In this document: piece by piece, positions 59,911-64,000 of the stretch
Layout: each line of letters starts with the position of its first letter
Numbering within the stretch: position 1 is the stretch's first letter
From: Blattamonas nauphoetae
Lineage: Eukaryota; Preaxostyla; Oxymonadida
Length of the DNA: 64,000 nucleotides
NCBI GenBank assembly: GCA_033064195.1
Contig: JARBJD010000128.1
Coordinates: 62,001 to 126,000, forward strand
Direction: 5' to 3'
The notes under the pieces: generated by a model
The model's database searches: none
What the model was told of the DNA's origin: nothing
Seen by the model: only the letters and a program-made list of their open reading frames with translations
Position numbers and translations under genes: made by a program

Positions 59911-60156
59911 ATGACGATTGGTGCGCTGAACGTCACCGATTATGCAAACGCTTTGCTGAAGCAACTTGAGGATGCAGACATGCCATTGGTCGAGGCCATT
60001 CTTAAATCAGCATTTGACACTTTTCTTCAGCTTCAAATCTCAGATCAATTTGTTTTTACGACGTCTGACTTCATCTCAAACATTGTCACATTTCTGGGAT
60101 TGTATGACTTCGATCTCCCACCAGCATTGAGTCTTAACCTGGCACAAAATAAGTGA
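59911..60156 (+). CDS. Small unrecognised protein next to Q
   Basis: From the ATG at 59911 (MTIGALNVTDYANALLKQLE) 81 residues, mostly helical in appearance (QLEDADMPLVEAILKSAFDT, FISNIVTFLGLYDFDLPP), ending NLAQNK. A longer in-frame start at 59878 lies inside Q and is an artefact of the insertion. Q inserted 10 bp before this ATG, so its 5' flank or an upstream exon is separated from it. No function assigned. Confidence 0.5.
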   Translation: MTIGALNVTDYANALLKQLEDADMPLVEAILKSAFDTFLQLQISDQFVFTTSDFISNIVTFLGLYDFDLPPALSLNLAQNK

Positions 60157-60411
60157 TAACCGAAACCGTGAACCTTTCCCAAAGATTTAATGAATTCTGT
60201 TGAGAAATCATATAAGTTCGAAATCCATCCACTATTCCGAAAAAATGAAATTCAACAGAAATGAGAGAGATGTGAATGAGCATCATTCGGTGATTAACGA
60301 CTTGTTTTGGTGCCTCTAGAGGAAATACTGCTCTTTTTTTCTCATTAGATTTTCTCACTCTCTAGTCATTATATTGAGCGATTGGTGGATTTATTCTGAA
60401 TAAACAGGAAC
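60157..60411. other. Intergenic between the small gene and MITE copy I
   Basis: About 255 bp, AT-rich; nothing recognised. Confidence 0.3.
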
Positions 60412-60987
60412 GGCATGGATTTAGTTGGTGAGGTAAAGTATAGAGTCTGAGGTAAAGTTTAGTTGGTGAGGTAGGGGTTTAGATCGTGAGGTCGACAATA
60501 GTTGTTAATTGTTGGTCATCCGCTGGTTGAAACAGACAACTCAGAACTAAAACAATCTCCTAGCTTCTTTTTCAGAAAAATATGAGAATTTGAACAGTCT
60601 CGAGAGAATATGTCGGACGAAAAAGTCACGATCAAAATCAAAATCCTCGAAAACTATCCATTCATCGTATCTTCAGGTTCACTTAATTTCGATTATTGTC
60701 TGTTGTGAGCATTATTCTGTGATAATTGCGTAATTTCTAAAAATCCACATCCATAAAGCGAAAAAAGGGAGATTATTTCTGATCACATTGATTGGATGAT
60801 TTTAAAGGTTTCATGCAAATCATTCGATTCAATCCCTTCGACACCATCTCCATTTCTCTCGTCTTGTACAAATCTATCCAAAATGTTGGGAGCCCTCCAA
60901 TGGTTCGACAGAAAACCACCGCCTCACATACTAAACTTTGGTACTACCTCACAATCTAAACTTTACCTCATCAACTAAATCCATGCC
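60412..60987 (+). mobile_element. MITE-like element, copy I (576 bp)
   Basis: Ends GGCATGGATTTAGTTGGTGA and its inverted partner CATCAACTAAATCCATGCC, with subterminal TTTAGTTG(G/A)TGAGGTA repeats on both sides. The interior is an almost exact inverted copy of copy II; the same 60-residue frame (60796-60978) reappears there on the other strand. It contains an ATG frame MSDEKVTIKIKILENYPF at 60610 that could be an exon. No clean target duplication is visible at this copy. Confidence 0.75.
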
Positions 60988-62018
60988 CAAGTTTTGATCC
61001 CTCTCTCACCATTTCTGACAAATGTCTGTCGGAAGAGAAGAAAATATCATGGAGAATGGCCAATCTCCATTCTACCGACTCTTCTGAGCACGACACTTCA
61101 CATCTCTCATTTGAGTCTCGCTCTGTCTCACTGCGTTCTCTCTCTTCCAATATCTCTCTCGTTGATGTCTCTTTGGAATGAGAATGAAGACCTTGGCATG
61201 GATTTAGTTGATGAGGTAAAGTTTAGATTGTGAGGTAGTACCAAAGTTTAGTATGTGAGGCGGTGGTTTTCTGTCGAACCATTGGAGGGCTCCCAACATT
61301 TTGGATAGATTTGTACAAGACGAGAGAAATGGAGATGGTGTCGAAGGGATTGAATCGAATGATTTGCATGAAACCTTTAAAATCATCCAATCAATGTGAT
61401 CAGAAATAATCTCCCTTTTTTCGCTTTATGGATGTGGATTTTTAGAAATTACGCAATTATCACAGAATAATGCTCACAACAGACAATAATCGAAATTAAG
61501 TGAACCTGAAGATACGATGAATGGATAGTTTTCGAGGATTTTGATTTTGATCGTGACTTTTTCGTCCGACATATTCTCTCGAGACTGTTCAAATTCTCAC
61601 ATTTTTCTGAAAAAGAAGCTAGGAGATTGTTTTGCTTCTGTTTTGTCTGTTCGAACCCTCAGATGACCAACTATTGGCATCTTCTCTCTACCTCACAATC
61701 TAAATCCCAACCTCATCAACTAAACTGTACCTCACCAGGTGAACTTTACCTCACCAACTAAATTCATGCCAAGACCTTACTCTCAATGCATCATTTACCC
61801 ACTCACTCATCGATGCCGTCTTGTATCACCGTGAGTCTCAACTCCCATTCATCCAGTGTCAGAACATTGCTGTGGTTCGCCAGATGGCAGAGGAAGGACT
61901 CTTCGACGATCTCGAACATCGAATCGCGAAGACGATGCCCAGCCGGTCAAATCGACCCAGGACTCTTTCATTGAACTTTCTCATGAACATTTTTGGAGGT
62001 AATGTTCTGAGATGTTGA
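60988..62018 (+). pseudogene. Coding frame interrupted by MITE copy II
   Basis: Without copy II and one target duplicate, the frame SLWNENEDL (ends 61194) runs directly into TLNASFTHSLIDAVLYHRES and QMAEEGLFDDLEHRIAKTMP (61779-61990). The second part reads like a helical, charged protein and ends near LSNFLMNIFGG-type sequence before a possible donor GTAATG at 61999. The frame upstream of 61140 is uncertain. I do not recognise the family. The insertion probably inactivates it or is spliced out. Confidence 0.4.
61195..61770 (-). mobile_element. MITE-like element, copy II (576 bp), 8-bp TSD
   Basis: Target duplication AAGACCTT at 61187-61194 and 61771-61778. Same ends as copy I in inverted order, GGCATGGATTTAGTTGATGA on the left. 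Inverted with respect to copy I and the same length. Near identity of the two copies suggests recent movement or conversion. Confidence 0.85.
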
Positions 62019-62248
62019 TTCTACACAATCTTAACTCGTGTTTTTGTCAAATTGATCCTGTTTCTGCACACAATTCAAGTGTTGACCAAGCAACGGATTC
62101 ATCGAGATTGACACATGATTTCAATGTAATCGTTTTTCTCCCAATTTCGTAAATTTTTCGTGAACATAGATATGTTAAAACTATAAATTTCCAATCTGTT
62201 CTTGATCTACCCTTTCTTCGGAATTCTACTACCTCTAAAGTTGCGAGA
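62019..62248. promoter_or_regulatory. Upstream region of the right-edge surface gene
   Basis: About 230 bp, AT-rich, no gene. It presumably contains the promoter of the gene starting at 62249; no motif recognised. Confidence 0.3.
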
Positions 62249-64000
62249 ATGCTCCGGGCGCTCTTTCTTTTCACTAAAGTTTCCGTTGTTTCCGGAATTA
62301 CGTTACCATCAATTTTTCCTGGTGCGATTCCACTGAAGTCTGCCCTCGAACAGAGATCTTCAAGTCATAATGCACCCAACACCGCAAATATTTTTAATTT
62401 ACAGCATAATGACTACTATGGAGATAACATCATGATTACTTCTTCGAGGTTCAAAATTGTGGGAGAAAACACAACCACTATCCATCCATCATCATCTCGA
62501 TCCCAAAGTCAGTCAAACATTGAGCGGCCTTCTCGGACATACGAAATTGGGAAAGCCTCTGATGGATCAAGCATCTTCATCGTCAAAAACTCGACACTTT
62601 GTCTTGAGACTCTCCGGATCAATCTAGCCACTTCTCCGAATCTTCAACTGAATCGCATACCTCACAGGCCAACCTCGAAAGGTCAACCATCGTTGTCAAC
62701 CATCCTTTCGTCGTCGTTGACGCTGGATGGCTGTACTCTTCATCTTTCTGAAGACAAATCGCCGATCATGATCAAACCCGATCCTGACTTTGTCGCACCA
62801 TCCGATGTCATGATCTCTCGAACAGAAATCGAGACAGACAACCTTGTTTTGACTGCTCTGACGGAAGTTTCTCACTCACCGCACCCTTATTCAGTATCTA
62901 TATCTGCATCATCACTTCACATCCACTCTCACACACTCCGAAATGGAAATTGTCTTCTTTTCTCTTCAGTCAGCACAAAATCTTCATTGAATATCCAACC
63001 CGCTGTTTCATCCACTTTACTTTCATCTTCATTCTCCAATCTCACATGTCACAACTCTCGTATCTCCACTCAGAACAGTCAACTATCCCAGAAATCTGTT
63101 GGCCTGACAACCACCCACACCATCGGGCCTCTTCAGGGAATCATCACTCAAGACCACAACCTTGGTGGATCGTTCCTGTTTCAAAACTCATCGTTCGCTC
63201 ATTGCCAAACAACTATCCCTGCGCCCACCGATTCATTCATCGACGCTTTCTCGCCATTTTTCCAGCGAGCGCTCGCCCACATGAAAGCCCCCTACAGCTG
63301 GTCCACCACATCCTTCGAGAACCAGAGATTCACTTTCTGGGACGAATACTCCTCGCCGAACTCGATGAGTGACACTTCCTTGTATGCCACGTTCTCCACA
63401 CCAATCCTCTTCACTAACTGCCAGTTCTCTCACTTCTCAGAAAGCGCAATTTTGCTCATGACGCCTGTTCCTCTCACCGTGTCTGGTTGTTCTTTCACCG
63501 ATTGCCGAAAAGAATCGGGTGAAGGCGGAGCGATCAACACGTACGCTCCTTCATTTTTCTTCGCACCAACCATCCGCGTTAAGTCCAGCCTGTTTGAAGA
63601 CTGTTACTCGTCGTCGGGAGGAGGAGGAATTGGATGCACCATCGATGGAACACACACCATCACATCATCCAACTTCACCAGTTGCGAATCAGGATACACA
63701 GGTGGCGGTGGATCGTTTTCCAGAGCAGCTGTTTCGTATTGTCGCTTTGTGGGGAACATTGCAGAGAACGGAGGCGGGCTGTATGCTTTTTCGGCCTCTC
63801 TTTCGTTCTGCGTCTTCAAAGACAATGTTGCTTCGAGCGATCGTGACTGGAGGATGGAACAGCCTGATCCCTCCCTCGACCCCGTCGACACCTGCATCTA
63901 CCTGAGCCTGCCAAGCGGGAAGGTCGATTGTCTGTTTGTGAAAGAAGGCGGGACAAGCGATCTATGCACGGACTCTTCTCCATGCTCGTCTCTGTCGACT
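62249..64000 (+). CDS. N-terminal part of a beta-helix surface protein, open to the window edge
   Basis: 584 codons from the ATG at 62249 without a stop; the gene continues past the window. It begins with a hydrophobic leader (MLRALFLFTKVSVVSG), so secretion is likely. The first 250 residues are Ser/Asn/His-rich. From about residue 380 onward, beta-helix turns with GG/GGG blocks appear (SGEGGAIN, SSGGGGIGC, YTGGGGSF, ENGGGLYAF). Cys-x-Phe turns such as CSFTDC and CRFVGN occur, and near the edge a cap motif TSDLCTDSSPCSSL as in gene A. It is a member of the same surface superfamily; whether it ends in a membrane span and pseudokinase cannot be seen. Confidence 0.85.
   Translation, partial: MLRALFLFTKVSVVSGITLPSIFPGAIPLKSALEQRSSSHNAPNTANIFNLQHNDYYGDNIMITSSRFKIVGENTTTIHPSSSRSQSQSNIERPSRTYEIGKASDGSSIFIVKNSTLCLETLRINLATSPNLQLNRIPHRPTSKGQPSLSTILSSSLTLDGCTLHLSEDKSPIMIKPDPDFVAPSDVMISRTEIETDNLVLTALTEVSHSPHPYSVSISASSLHIHSHTLRNGNCLLFSSVSTKSSLNIQPAVSSTLLSSSFSNLTCHNSRISTQNSQLSQKSVGLTTTHTIGPLQGIITQDHNLGGSFLFQNSSFAHCQTTIPAPTDSFIDAFSPFFQRALAHMKAPYSWSTTSFENQRFTFWDEYSSPNSMSDTSLYATFSTPILFTNCQFSHFSESAILLMTPVPLTVSGCSFTDCRKESGEGGAINTYAPSFFFAPTIRVKSSLFEDCYSSSGGGGIGCTIDGTHTITSSNFTSCESGYTGGGGSFSRAAVSYCRFVGNIAENGGGLYAFSASLSFCVFKDNVASSDRDWRMEQPDPSLDPVDTCIYLSLPSGKVDCLFVKEGGTSDLCTDSSPCSSLST

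Overview
The window looks like a protist (excavate-type) nuclear genome rather than a bacterial or animal one. It carries very long genes for secreted, Cys-rich beta-helix surface proteins, some ending in a membrane span plus a kinase-like tail. It also has short GT-AG introns, and is dense in DNA transposons and DIRS-type retroelements. I infer an oxymonad/Preaxostyla flagellate (Blattamonas-like). This rests on gene style only. The intact genes read with the standard code: all three stops are used and no in-frame TAA/TAG appears.

Layout. 1-3480: right-hand part of a DIRS-like retroelement fossil. 3481-5160: mariner-type transposase with one recognisable terminal repeat. 5345-11994: three DNA transposons nested inside one another, each with terminal inverted repeats and an exact 8-bp target-site duplication: O 5345-11994, P 5361-10886, K1 8648-10868. 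P carries a 1.2-kb minisatellite and a fragment of a surface gene. K1 carries a kelch-type gene with introns. 12098-19558: gene A, a 2486-residue beta-helix protein that has lost its membrane/kinase end. 19841-26944: intact surface receptor B1. 28416-40467: B2, a broken copy of B1 split by a 4.7-kb DIRS-like fossil (34804-39462) whose internal region is complementary to its joined ends. 41238-41396: centre of a large inverted duplication. 42188-49585 (minus): intact receptor B3, tail to tail with B2. 49831-52442: K2, a second 8-bp-TSD element with a related kelch-type gene and a tRNA-like sequence. 52589-54169 and about 56020-57142: two Tc1-type transposons. 57477-58508: SH3 plus RRM protein. 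58780-59893: Q, a relative of O. 60412-61770: two inverted 576-bp MITE-like copies, one of which splits a coding frame. 62249-64000: start of another beta-helix surface gene, open to the window edge.

Functionally the resident genes are mainly one expanding, converting and decaying family of cell-surface receptors. B1 and B3 are intact, B2 is dead, gene A is truncated and the P fragment is a relic. Most remaining sequence is mobile DNA inserted into or between these genes. The most unusual content is the set of hAT-like, transposase-less elements with family-specific subterminal motifs. Two of them carry the same kelch-type passenger gene.
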